From Clostridiales bacterium (GTDB lineage: Bacteria > Bacillota > Clostridia > Peptostreptococcales > Anaerovoracaceae): 64,000 nucleotides of DNA. This document shows positions 36,986-46,052 of the stretch, piece by piece. A program made the position numbers and the translations under genes. Each line of letters begins with the position of its first letter. Within the stretch, counting starts at the first letter, position 1. The notes under the pieces were generated by a model. The model had not been told where the DNA came from. It worked only from the letters and a program-made list of their open reading frames with translations, and did no database searches. The stretch is from positions 38,242 to 102,241 of the forward strand of contig SVCQ01000004.1 in assembly GCA_015058275.1 (NCBI GenBank), given 5' to 3'.

Positions 36986-39658
36986 ATGAAACGCAGACCA
37001 TATATAGTCAAAAGAACCATAGCACTTGTACTGAGCTTTACCCTGATTGCGGTCACGGTATTGTCGGTTCCGGCTGCTTCGTATGCGGCGATAAACGAAA
37101 ATGATAAGGAGACAGTCAAGAGTCTTGTGTACACCGCATTCAATGACCCTGATGAGGCATATTACAGCGATGATTACTTCAGGGGAGATTCGATGGCCTA
37201 CAACAGGAAGCTGTCTACTTTTTCATATTATGTGTGCAATTCCTCATACGAGACAGCCAGAGGCAGCGTTACAAACCAGAGCCGCAATCTTGAGCAGCTC
37301 CTGGAGGATAACGGATTCACTCATTTTGAGGTAAATCAGGATTACAAAAAAGAAGCCTCCATGGATAGCTCAGCGGTAGCCTGCGCTTACAAGACCATCA
37401 GGGATGGCGGCAAGACATATACACTTCTTGCGATAATCCCGAGGAGCGGGACCTTCAAGGCTGAGTTCGAGAGGAGCCTCTATCTCAGCAAGAGCGGCAA
37501 TGATACAGGCGATCATGCCGGATACCTCGGATGCGCAAACAAGATCATAGATTTTGTCGGCGAGTACAACAAGAGGAACGGCATCAAAGGCGATGTCAAG
37601 GTATATACGACCGGATACAGCGGCGGCGCCGGAGTCTGCGATCTCTTTGCGGCCGAGCTGATCAGACATCCTAAGACAGTGCTCGGAAGCAGAGTGAAGT
37701 TTGATCCTTCCAATCTGTACTGCTACAACTTCTCGCCGCTGCGCATCGCATCGCTTAGTTCGGAGCCGAAGAACAGCAAATACGACTGTATCCATAATAT
37801 ATACGACAAAGCCGATCTGCTGATGCATCTCATCACTGCAGATAAGTTCGACAGATACGGAACTGACTATTATTACAGGGACGGCGTGGACAAAGACATG
37901 GCCCTCGCACTCATGAAGGTCGACTCTCCGTGGATATATCGTTCATATGTCGGAGGAGCAGACCCTGATTTGTATAGTCCATATAAGGTGGACTTCGAGG
38001 CGATGATCAAAGAGGGCAAGCTCGCGATGGTGCCGGACGACGATTCATATCTTTCCAAAGATATGGAAGGCTATCTGGACTCGGTATCCCGCGAGATACA
38101 GAGCATATGCGCCCAGGAGGGCGGCGGTAACAGCCGCAAGGGCTACTACAATTCTTTCCAGGAGCCGACGATGCATCTTGTCGGATACTTCTTTGAGAAC
38201 GGGATCAATTTCGACCATATACAGGTGCTGTTCGGTGCTCTGTCATCGACAGATACATCTATACCGCTGATCCTGTCGATGTACACATCATTTCTGGTCA
38301 ATAAGAGCATCAACGATAATACCGTCAACCTGAATGCTCTTATAGAGGACAGCTTCAACAAGCTGGTCGCCAGAGAGGAAGCAGACGGCAATTCATCGAC
38401 CGGATATGATGCATTTGGTAAGATAAGGGACAAGTACTTTGACCGGGGTGAGGACGGCTATTACAGGCTCAAAAGCCAGCTCAGCAGTTCCGACAAGAGC
38501 CTGCTTCTCAAAGGCCTTAAGGAACTCACGGCTAAGCTGTATGCCGCATCCGTAAGGACGGCGCTTGAGGCGGACGGAGAGGATCCTGAGATGGTGGATC
38601 TGCTGACATCAGACGAAGACAGTAAAGCGACCTCGTGGCTCCTTGCGAATATTATGTTCGGCAACGGCGACCAGAGCTCTGAGCTAAAACCTCTGAACCT
38701 TGAGAATCAGCAGTTCAAGCAGCTGGCAACATTCGCATCCAATACCGACAGATATACATCCCTGCATATGTTCTATTTTGTATTCAGCTGGATCAGGGCA
38801 GCGGATCCTAATTTCGAGGACTTCACAAAGCCTGACGAAGCTCAGCAGACAGGATACAGGAGGGTGTTCATATCCGCATCCGGTGGAGCTTCTGTGAGCG
38901 GTACAGTCACCGATGAGAGCAATTCCGTCGCAGCGACGTTCAAAGACGGCGAGATACTCTCAAGAAATGACGAGTGGATAGGCATGACCACCTGCGATAC
39001 CGGCAACTGGCTCAGACTGCCTCTCGACAAGTCGTACAAGGTATCACTGACGGTAAGCAAGGATACTTCGGTGGATCTCAAAGTTGCTGATTACTCCGTC
39101 AGAGAAGGCGAAGTAAAGAGGGTTGTTACAAGCGATGCATCCGGCAGCTGGACAGGACTCAAAGCAGGTACAACAGAGAATCTCGTGCTTGATATCCCTG
39201 CAGCCAACTGTGAGCATGGATTATACGATCTGACCAGTGCGGTATATACTCTCAGCAGGCATAATAACAAGTCTGACGCTGACGGCGGCAAGAGCAGCGG
39301 GAATATCAGAACCATAAGCGTCCCTGCCGTGATGTCGGAGATCGTCTCGGGCGATGTACCTGCTCTTAGGAAGGTAAAGGCAAAGGCGTCAAAGAAGGCG
39401 TTTACCGTCAGCTGGAAGAAGCTCTCCAAAAAGCTCCGCAAAAAGGCCGGCAATATCGAGCTGCAGTACAGTACTGACAGTCAGTTCAGCCCGGAATCGA
39501 CCGTGACGAAGACTCTGGGCAAGAGCAAGAAATCACTCAAGGTCAAAAAACTCACCAAGGGGACTACATACTACGTCAGGGTGAGATCTGTAAAAGAATC
39601 GGGCGGCTCGAAGTATGTATCCGGGTGGTCAAAGATTAAAAAGGTGAAGGTAAAGTAA
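36986..39658 (+). CDS. Secreted lipase-like alpha/beta hydrolase with FnIII-like C-terminal module
   Basis: 890 residues from ATG 36986, with GGAG 9 bases upstream. The listed start is 12 codons earlier. Signal peptide (~1-35, VPAASYAA). An alpha/beta hydrolase of the lipase class 3 kind shows the nucleophile elbow TGYSGGAGV (~210) preceded by VKVYT. Candidate Asp and His further on are not certain. A long middle region (~300-650) has no recognised motif, then a beta-rich region and a 96-residue basic C-terminal module ending KVK that closely resembles the end of the 2132-residue protein. It heads a tight cluster: the GH3 gene starts 4 bases after its stop. Confidence 0.75.
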   Translation: MKRRPYIVKRTIALVLSFTLIAVTVLSVPAASYAAINENDKETVKSLVYTAFNDPDEAYYSDDYFRGDSMAYNRKLSTFSYYVCNSSYETARGSVTNQSRNLEQLLEDNGFTHFEVNQDYKKEASMDSSAVACAYKTIRDGGKTYTLLAIIPRSGTFKAEFERSLYLSKSGNDTGDHAGYLGCANKIIDFVGEYNKRNGIKGDVKVYTTGYSGGAGVCDLFAAELIRHPKTVLGSRVKFDPSNLYCYNFSPLRIASLSSEPKNSKYDCIHNIYDKADLLMHLITADKFDRYGTDYYYRDGVDKDMALALMKVDSPWIYRSYVGGADPDLYSPYKVDFEAMIKEGKLAMVPDDDSYLSKDMEGYLDSVSREIQSICAQEGGGNSRKGYYNSFQEPTMHLVGYFFENGINFDHIQVLFGALSSTDTSIPLILSMYTSFLVNKSINDNTVNLNALIEDSFNKLVAREEADGNSSTGYDAFGKIRDKYFDRGEDGYYRLKSQLSSSDKSLLLKGLKELTAKLYAASVRTALEADGEDPEMVDLLTSDEDSKATSWLLANIMFGNGDQSSELKPLNLENQQFKQLATFASNTDRYTSLHMFYFVFSWIRAADPNFEDFTKPDEAQQTGYRRVFISASGGASVSGTVTDESNSVAATFKDGEILSRNDEWIGMTTCDTGNWLRLPLDKSYKVSLTVSKDTSVDLKVADYSVREGEVKRVVTSDASGSWTGLKAGTTENLVLDIPAANCEHGLYDLTSAVYTLSRHNNKSDADGGKSSGNIRTISVPAVMSEIVSGDVPALRKVKAKASKKAFTVSWKKLSKKLRKKAGNIELQYSTDSQFSPESTVTKTLGKSKKSLKVKKLTKGTTYYVRVRSVKESGGSKYVSGWSKIKKVKVK

Positions 39659-39662
39659 TAGT

Positions 39663-41360
39663 ATGGGAACAAGAGATGCATTAACCGGGATTATCGTTAG
39701 GGCTATGATAGCCAAGGGGCATTCAGACATCCGCAGGATGCATAAGAATACCGTTAATGCCCGCAAAAAGAACGAAAAGCTCCTCTTCGATATCCTCAGG
39801 GCCAACAAGACGAGCGAATACGGACGCAGGTACAATTTTGAAGGCATCAAAAGTGTTGAGGAGTTCCGCAGTACCGTGCCTCTGACCACATTCGACGATT
39901 ACGCTGATTATGTGGTCAGGATGATAGACGGCCACGAGACCAATCTCATCACCTCGCATAAGATCGTGGGATACGCTCAGAGCTCAGGTACGGTGGGAAA
40001 GCGCAAATTTGTGCCGCTTACCCAGCCTGAGGTCGATGTGTATACAAGCAATACCATCACAAGGATGCTGGCTAATGCCGATGACTACAGCAAAAAGCAT
40101 TACGGTCACGGGATCAAACCGGCAAGAGGCATGTTTACTGCGCCTTCCTTTGATGATGTGCTTCCTGACGGGACGCCGTGCAGCAATATTGCCGACGTGG
40201 TCGCCAAGCAGTTCGGATTCATCTATCCGTATGCGCTCAGCATCCCGTTCAAAAAGATGTTCAACGAGGCGGAGGCTGAGTCAAAGTACGTCAACAGCCG
40301 CTTTGCCCTCGAGGACAGGAATACGCTCTTTATTTTTGCCATTTTCTTCAGAGAGGTAGCAGCATATCTGGACTATCTCAAAAATAACTGGCAGACTCTC
40401 GTAGATGATATTGAGCACGGTACTATCAGCGAGCTTGCCAAGGCGACCCCGGAGGCTGTCGAAAAGATGAAGAAGCACATCAGGCCTCTTCCTGAGAGGG
40501 CGGCAGAGCTCAGAGCTGAGTTCGAGAAGGGCTTTGATGAGACCATCATCAAGCGTATATGGCCTAACATGTCAGTGATCAGCGGTATAGGCACATCCAC
40601 CTTTTTCCCGTTCGCCAAGCGTGCAAGGCAGAACACCAAAGGTGTGCCTTTCGATTTCAATCTGTACGGCGCGAGCGAAGGTCTGATGGCTGCCGCAGAT
40701 GAGCTTGAGACCGGCAGACAGCTGATGCTCATAGACAGCTGCTACTACGAATTCATGCCTGTAGACGAGGAGACAGACGAGAGCGATGAGAGCAATATCC
40801 TCTCGATCAACGAACTCGAGGTCGGCAGGAATTACGAGATCATCATCACCAATCAGTCGGGTCTGTACAGATACCGCTGCGGTGATGTCGTCAAGGTAAT
40901 TGACTATCTCAACGAATGTCCGTATATCGTCTTCTCATATCGTAAGGGACAACTTCTCAACATAACAGGTGAGAAGACCACAGAGGAGCACATGGCGGCG
41001 GTCGTCAAGGAGATCGGAAAGCTCTCCGGATGCACGGTCACCGACTGGGCGGCGCGCAACGTCATCGATGAGCATCCGTATTACTACGAGCTGATAATTG
41101 AGAATAAAGAGGGCATGGACCTGAGCGGATACGCAGAGGAGGCTCACCGCATACTCTGCGAGGTCAATCCGAGGTACATGTATTTTACAGCCATAGACGG
41201 CATGGGCAATCTCAGGATACGCAACCAGAAGCCCGGCACTCACAAGGAGTGGGCTGACGCGCTTGTCGCAAGCGGCAGACCTGTCACGCAGGTAAAGCCT
41301 GTCAGGATCATAAATACACCTGAGAAAGAAGACTTCTTCCTCAGCAGGATAACAGACTGA
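39663..41360 (+). CDS. GH3 family acyl-adenylating / amide-forming enzyme
   Basis: 565 residues matching the GH3 auxin-responsive-promoter family of the ANL (acyl-AMP-forming) superfamily. Visible motifs are the phosphate loop AQSSGTVGKRKFVPLT (~102), LYGASEGLMA (~340) and YRYRCGDVVKV (~400). Plant members conjugate carboxylic acids to amino acids through acyl-AMP. Bacterial substrates are mostly unknown. No signal peptide, so cytoplasmic. It lies 4 bases after the lipase-like gene and 35 before an MMPL exporter, suggesting it makes an acyl conjugate that is exported or processed by its neighbours. Confidence 0.82.
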   Translation: MGTRDALTGIIVRAMIAKGHSDIRRMHKNTVNARKKNEKLLFDILRANKTSEYGRRYNFEGIKSVEEFRSTVPLTTFDDYADYVVRMIDGHETNLITSHKIVGYAQSSGTVGKRKFVPLTQPEVDVYTSNTITRMLANADDYSKKHYGHGIKPARGMFTAPSFDDVLPDGTPCSNIADVVAKQFGFIYPYALSIPFKKMFNEAEAESKYVNSRFALEDRNTLFIFAIFFREVAAYLDYLKNNWQTLVDDIEHGTISELAKATPEAVEKMKKHIRPLPERAAELRAEFEKGFDETIIKRIWPNMSVISGIGTSTFFPFAKRARQNTKGVPFDFNLYGASEGLMAAADELETGRQLMLIDSCYYEFMPVDEETDESDESNILSINELEVGRNYEIIITNQSGLYRYRCGDVVKVIDYLNECPYIVFSYRKGQLLNITGEKTTEEHMAAVVKEIGKLSGCTVTDWAARNVIDEHPYYYELIIENKEGMDLSGYAEEAHRILCEVNPRYMYFTAIDGMGNLRIRNQKPGTHKEWADALVASGRPVTQVKPVRIINTPEKEDFFLSRITD

Positions 41361-41395
41361 TCAAATTCAAACAGGAGATTATAGTACAACGACAG

Positions 41396-43474
41396 ATGAA
41401 AAGGTGGTTCTACACTCAGGTAGTCAAATACAGGAAGGCCATAATGGTAGCTTTTGTGCTGCTTGCAATATGCAGCGCTGTTATGTATCCGAAGGTATTC
41501 GTTGATTACGACATCGCTCATTATCTGCCGGAGGAGTCTCCTTCGACAGTCGCTCTCAAGGTAATGCAGGAGGAGTTCGGGGGCGATCTTCCTAATACAC
41601 AGGTTGTCATTAGGGATGTCAGCTTCAATGATGCGGCTGACTTCAGGAAAAAGCTGGAGGCCATAGACGGCGTCATTGATGTGACATGGGTAGACTCAAT
41701 GCTGCCTCTCAACATGCCGGTCGAGGTCCTTCCGGAACCGCTGACAGAGGCATACTACAAGGATCGAAATGCTCAGTTCCTTGTGACCGTGGATGAAGAC
41801 AAGCAGATCGAAACCATTCCGGCGATATACGACCTGATCGGCGAGGACAATATGCTGACAGGTAATTCCGCCATCACAGTGGTCGCTACCGTCAATTCCG
41901 TCAGGGAGATCATTATCATCACGATCATCGCGATCCTCTTCCTGATATTCGTGCTGATAATCACTACCACATCATGGGTAGAGCCGATAATCATCCTGAT
42001 CGGACTTCTTATCGCTGTGGTGATAAATTCCGGTACCAACCTGGTATTCGGCAAGATATCTTTCGTAACGAACGCAGCCGGAATGATACTCCAGATGGCG
42101 GTCGCTCTGGATTACTCGGTATTCCTCATACACCGCTTCAACGAGAGGGAGGATGACTCTGATCCTGAAGAGGCCATGGTGGACGCGCTTACGTCCTCAT
42201 CGTCTTCGATCATGTCCAGCGGTCTGACTACAGTTATAGGCTTCCTGGCGCTCGCATTCATGAGGTTCCTCATAGGAGCCGACCTTGGACTTGCACTCTC
42301 AAAGGGAGTCGCCATAAGCCTTATAACCACTCTCGTATTCATGCCGGGTGTCATACTCGCTTCGTACAGATGGATGGAAAGGACAAGCCACCGCAGGTTC
42401 CTGCCGTCCTTCGAGAAGTTCGGACGTTTTGTACTCAAAGTGACCATGCCTATGGTGATCATCTTCGCACTTGCTGTCGTACCGTCGTTTATGGGCAGCC
42501 GCAGCAATGATTTCTGGTACGGAGGCTCGCATATCTACGGACCGGAGACACGCATAGGCTCCGACGGAGAGAAGATCAGAGAGATATTCGGTGATGTGGA
42601 CTCATACATGCTCATGGTGCCGAGGGGCGATTCATCTACGCAGAAGGCTCTTGTCAGAGAACTCAAGGAGATCGACAAGATCTCGAACATACTCGGACCT
42701 GAAGAGGTCATGGGAATGACCTTGCCTCCGGAGGCTCTGCCGGATTCTATAATTAACCAGCTGAGGACTGACAGGTACGACCGCATGGTGCTGACTGTGG
42801 CGGTACCTGCAGAGGGTGATGAGACCTATGCACTCGTCCAGACTATCCGAAAGGTCTCGGAGAAGTACTATCCGGGAGAGTACAGGCTTGTCGGCGTAGG
42901 AGTGAACAACGCGGACCTCAAGGACGTGATAACAGGCGATACGCTCAAGGTCAATCTTATCGCCATAATCGCGGTATTCCTTGTGCTGCTCCTTACGATG
43001 AGGAACATAGCTCTGCCGTTCATCCTGGTGACTATCATCGAGACGGCGATATGGATAAACATGTCGATATCTGTGCTGACAGGATCGCATATGTTCTACA
43101 TGTCTTACCTGATCGTAAGCTCGGTACAGCTCGGAGCTACAGTCGACTACGCAATACTGTTCACGCAGAGGTACCGCGAGAACAGAAACGAACTCGGCAT
43201 AAGCCCGAGGGAGAGTGTAGTGAAGACGATCACGGAGAACACAGTATCGATCATGACATCAGCTCTTGCGGTATCCGTTATGGGCTTCCTGCTGGCCTGG
43301 TTCTCGACCCAGGGCATCATCGCCCAGATCGGACTGCTGCTCGGAAGAGGTACGCTTTGCTCGCTCATTGCGGTGCTCTTCGTACTGCCGGGACTCCTGA
43401 TCACATTTGACAGGTTCGTCATGCATTCATTTGGCGGCAAAAAGCGAGAATTATCTGAAAAACAAACGCTTTAG
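41396..43474 (+). CDS. MMPL/RND superfamily transporter
   Basis: 692 residues. One N-terminal helix, an extracellular domain (~30-165), then blocks of membrane helices (~165-345 and ~515-680) separated by a second external domain, the MMPL/RND internal duplication. The motif ALDYSVFLIHRFNER (with its counterpart ATVDYAILFTQRYRENR in the second half) is the family's proton/sodium-coupling region. Likely exports a lipid or amphiphile. The AGGAG site is unusually far (about 19 bases) from the ATG. It is followed after 41 bases by the heptad-repeat gene. Confidence 0.88.
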   Translation: MKRWFYTQVVKYRKAIMVAFVLLAICSAVMYPKVFVDYDIAHYLPEESPSTVALKVMQEEFGGDLPNTQVVIRDVSFNDAADFRKKLEAIDGVIDVTWVDSMLPLNMPVEVLPEPLTEAYYKDRNAQFLVTVDEDKQIETIPAIYDLIGEDNMLTGNSAITVVATVNSVREIIIITIIAILFLIFVLIITTTSWVEPIIILIGLLIAVVINSGTNLVFGKISFVTNAAGMILQMAVALDYSVFLIHRFNEREDDSDPEEAMVDALTSSSSSIMSSGLTTVIGFLALAFMRFLIGADLGLALSKGVAISLITTLVFMPGVILASYRWMERTSHRRFLPSFEKFGRFVLKVTMPMVIIFALAVVPSFMGSRSNDFWYGGSHIYGPETRIGSDGEKIREIFGDVDSYMLMVPRGDSSTQKALVRELKEIDKISNILGPEEVMGMTLPPEALPDSIINQLRTDRYDRMVLTVAVPAEGDETYALVQTIRKVSEKYYPGEYRLVGVGVNNADLKDVITGDTLKVNLIAIIAVFLVLLLTMRNIALPFILVTIIETAIWINMSISVLTGSHMFYMSYLIVSSVQLGATVDYAILFTQRYRENRNELGISPRESVVKTITENTVSIMTSALAVSVMGFLLAWFSTQGIIAQIGLLLGRGTLCSLIAVLFVLPGLLITFDRFVMHSFGGKKRELSEKQTL

Positions 43475-43507
43475 CTATATACGGTAACCTTAATAATATG
43501 TTAGAAT
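43471..43507 (+). promoter_or_regulatory. Putative promoter immediately before the heptad-repeat gene
   Basis: Two overlapping options: TTAGCT, 17 bases, TAATAT (43494-43499), or a TAGAAT -10 at 43502-43507. With the second, transcription would start at about the ATG at 43516. No ribosome site is present. Confidence 0.45.
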
Positions 43508-43515
43508 AATTGCGT

Positions 43516-45969
43516 ATGTGGAAGTACTCACTGGATCAAAAACAAAGTCTTAAGAACAGGATAACAGCTCTCATGCTCGCAGTTGTGCTCGTAACGGGCG
43601 GCAGCGGCGTGCTTTCGGCTGTGTTTTCTTATGCCGAGACCGGTGCTTCCAAGGAGGAGACCGTTTATGCCATCAAGTCGGCTGACGGCGAGACCCAAAA
43701 GGTCATCGTCGACGAGCTCCTTGTCACAGATGTCAACGGCCCTCTTGAGGACGTGTCATTCCTGAGCGAGATCGAGAATCTCTCAGGTGATGAGAAGTAC
43801 ACAAGAGACGGAGCCAATCTGGTATGGGAGGCCAAGGGCAATAACATCAGATACCAGGGCACATCCGACCGCGGACTTCCGGCGGACCTCAGCCTGACAT
43901 ACTACCTCAACGGCAAGAAGGTCAGCGCCAAGGAGATAGCCGGCAAGTCAGGCAGCGTTGAGATCCACTTCGATTACGACATCAACAGCAGCGTGAGCGT
44001 AGGAGACGGGGTGATGGATCATCCTTATCTCTTCGCAAGCGGGCTTTCGCTCGATCACGAGCACTTCAGCAATATTTCGATCAATTCAGGCAAGATCGTC
44101 GACAACGGCGACAACAGCCTGTGCATGGGCTTCGCTATGCCGGGCCTCAGAGACAATCTCGGCATTGATGCAGCAGGCCTCACAATACCTGAGAGCGTCG
44201 TAGTCAAGGCTGACACGGATTCATTCCGTATTGACGGTACCTACAGCGTTGCAATGACAGGTCTGCTCTCGCAGTCAGGCGCTGATGAGATCGCAGATGA
44301 CGCAGCGGGCATGATGGCTCAGCTCGAGTCAGGACTCGGCCAGCTGTCATCGGCAGCCAACCAGCTCGTAGAGGGCAGCAGCGAGCTCGCCAGCGGCATC
44401 TCGCAGCTTTCGGACGGCACTCAACAGCTCGAGTCGGGTTCGGTCTCTCTGACCGATGCCATCAAGGCTCTGTGGAACGGTTCGACTGAGTTGTATAACG
44501 GATCCAAAGAACTTCACAGCGCTACCACTCAGTTAAAGGACGGCGCTATACAGATAGACAACGGAGTCAGCGGACTCAAGACCGGCACCTCACAGCTCAA
44601 GGAAGGCACCGAACAGCTCAGCGAGGGCATGGCTGAGTTCAGCGGTTATATGACAGAGTTCAGAGAAGGCAGTGAGCAGCTAAAGGACGGCACCGAGGCC
44701 GTCAAAGAGGGCACGGGCGAGCTCAAGTGTGCAACCGAGCTCATGAACATAGCATCCGATGCCATAGTCGCAGAGTCGGCTATCATGAAGGCTGAGACCA
44801 TACTTCTCCGCAAGAACGCCGGAGATCTCGAGGATGTCACCCAGGAGGTGGCTGATGATCTCCACGAGGCCGCAGGAGACAAGGCTCTGAGATCAAAGCT
44901 CAGCTCGGTAGAGAAGAGTACAGATACTGCTGTGAACGCAGCCAATGACATGAGCGATACTCTTGATGCACTCGCATCAGAGGGTTCGGGAGTCGGCAGC
45001 GATGCATCCGGATTCAGGAGCAGCATCGCCGCATACCGCAGCCAGCTCAATGCAGCCAGGAGCCTTGTCAAGGATGAGGGCAAGCGAGCCCTTATCGACA
45101 GAGCTCTCGCAGAGCTCAGCGGACTCGATTCGTATCTTGCCAGCGTAGAGTCATTTACCAACGACGTCGAATCCGCATCCTCAAGCGCAGATGCAGTCAG
45201 CGATGAGGTCAGCGGTCTTCGCAGCGGTGTGACGGGACTCGGCAAGACAGAGAAGTCCGGCAAGAGCGATATCAAGGATATAGCCGCAAAGGCCGACAAG
45301 GCCAGCAGCAAAGCCTCCACGGTCAAAAAACAAGCCGTGGCCGCAGATATAACCGCATCCGCAATACTCGCATCATCAGGTCTGATGGTGATACTTGCAC
45401 ACAGGATCAACGATGGTGCAGTCCAGCTTGATGAGGGCGCTGCTCAGCTTGATGAGGGCGTGGGCACTCTCGTTGAGGGAGCACGCGGTCTGGACGAAGG
45501 AGCCAAGGATCTGAGAGAGGGAGTACTCGAACTCGACGGCGGCGCAGGAGAGCTCGATGAGGGCGTCGGAACGCTAAAGGAGGGCACTTCCGAGCTCGCA
45601 TACGGTTCAGAGCAGATCGACAGCGGCATGTCACAGCTTGAGAACGGCGCAAGTCAGCTCTCGAGCGGATCCGGACAGCTCGCCGGAGGCACTACACAGC
45701 TTCTCAGCGGAGTCAAGGCTCTCTCAATAGGAGCTCAGGAGGCTGAGTACGGAGCCGATCAGCTCTCAAGCGGTATCAACCGCTTCAATAAAGAGGGTAT
45801 ACAGAGATTCGTCTCCGCCCTCGGAGAGAGCGGCGTAGCAGGCATGCTTGCGAGATTCAACAGCCTCTGCGAGGCTGACAGCATAGAAGTCTTCTACGGA
45901 GGTAAGATGGAAGGCAGCTCAGGCGAGTCAAGGATAATCTTCAAGACCGGAGCGATAAGCGCAGAGTAA
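43516..45969 (+). CDS. Exported heptad-repeat (LxxG) protein, YhgE/Pip-like, partner of the MMPL transporter
   Basis: 817 residues from ATG 43516. The ORF track's TTG is two codons earlier. Signal peptide or anchor ~15-40, a beta-rich N-terminal domain (~45-265), then two long arrays of heptads of the type QLxxGxxxLxxG (about 275-405 and 640-760), separated by an Ala/Ser-rich coiled-coil region (~410-610). A short hydrophobic stretch (ASAILASSGLMVILA) precedes the second array. LxxG arrays occur in YhgE/Pip and in proteins encoded beside MMPL pumps, where they may form periplasmic-like extended structures. No ribosome site is visible. Confidence 0.75.
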   Translation: MWKYSLDQKQSLKNRITALMLAVVLVTGGSGVLSAVFSYAETGASKEETVYAIKSADGETQKVIVDELLVTDVNGPLEDVSFLSEIENLSGDEKYTRDGANLVWEAKGNNIRYQGTSDRGLPADLSLTYYLNGKKVSAKEIAGKSGSVEIHFDYDINSSVSVGDGVMDHPYLFASGLSLDHEHFSNISINSGKIVDNGDNSLCMGFAMPGLRDNLGIDAAGLTIPESVVVKADTDSFRIDGTYSVAMTGLLSQSGADEIADDAAGMMAQLESGLGQLSSAANQLVEGSSELASGISQLSDGTQQLESGSVSLTDAIKALWNGSTELYNGSKELHSATTQLKDGAIQIDNGVSGLKTGTSQLKEGTEQLSEGMAEFSGYMTEFREGSEQLKDGTEAVKEGTGELKCATELMNIASDAIVAESAIMKAETILLRKNAGDLEDVTQEVADDLHEAAGDKALRSKLSSVEKSTDTAVNAANDMSDTLDALASEGSGVGSDASGFRSSIAAYRSQLNAARSLVKDEGKRALIDRALAELSGLDSYLASVESFTNDVESASSSADAVSDEVSGLRSGVTGLGKTEKSGKSDIKDIAAKADKASSKASTVKKQAVAADITASAILASSGLMVILAHRINDGAVQLDEGAAQLDEGVGTLVEGARGLDEGAKDLREGVLELDGGAGELDEGVGTLKEGTSELAYGSEQIDSGMSQLENGASQLSSGSGQLAGGTTQLLSGVKALSIGAQEAEYGADQLSSGINRFNKEGIQRFVSALGESGVAGMLARFNSLCEADSIEVFYGGKMEGSSGESRIIFKTGAISAE

Positions 45970-45994
45970 ACAGCAAATATAAGCGTTTAAATAT

Positions 45995-46032
45995 AAAAGC
46001 AGTACCTGAGATCGGGTACTGCTTTTGTCTTT
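45995..46032 (+). terminator. Bidirectional terminator
   Basis: AAAAGCAGTACC and GGTACTGCTTTT form a 12-bp stem flanked by A and T tracts, between converging genes. Confidence 0.88.
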
Positions 46033-46052
46033 GTCATAATCTATGTCTTATC

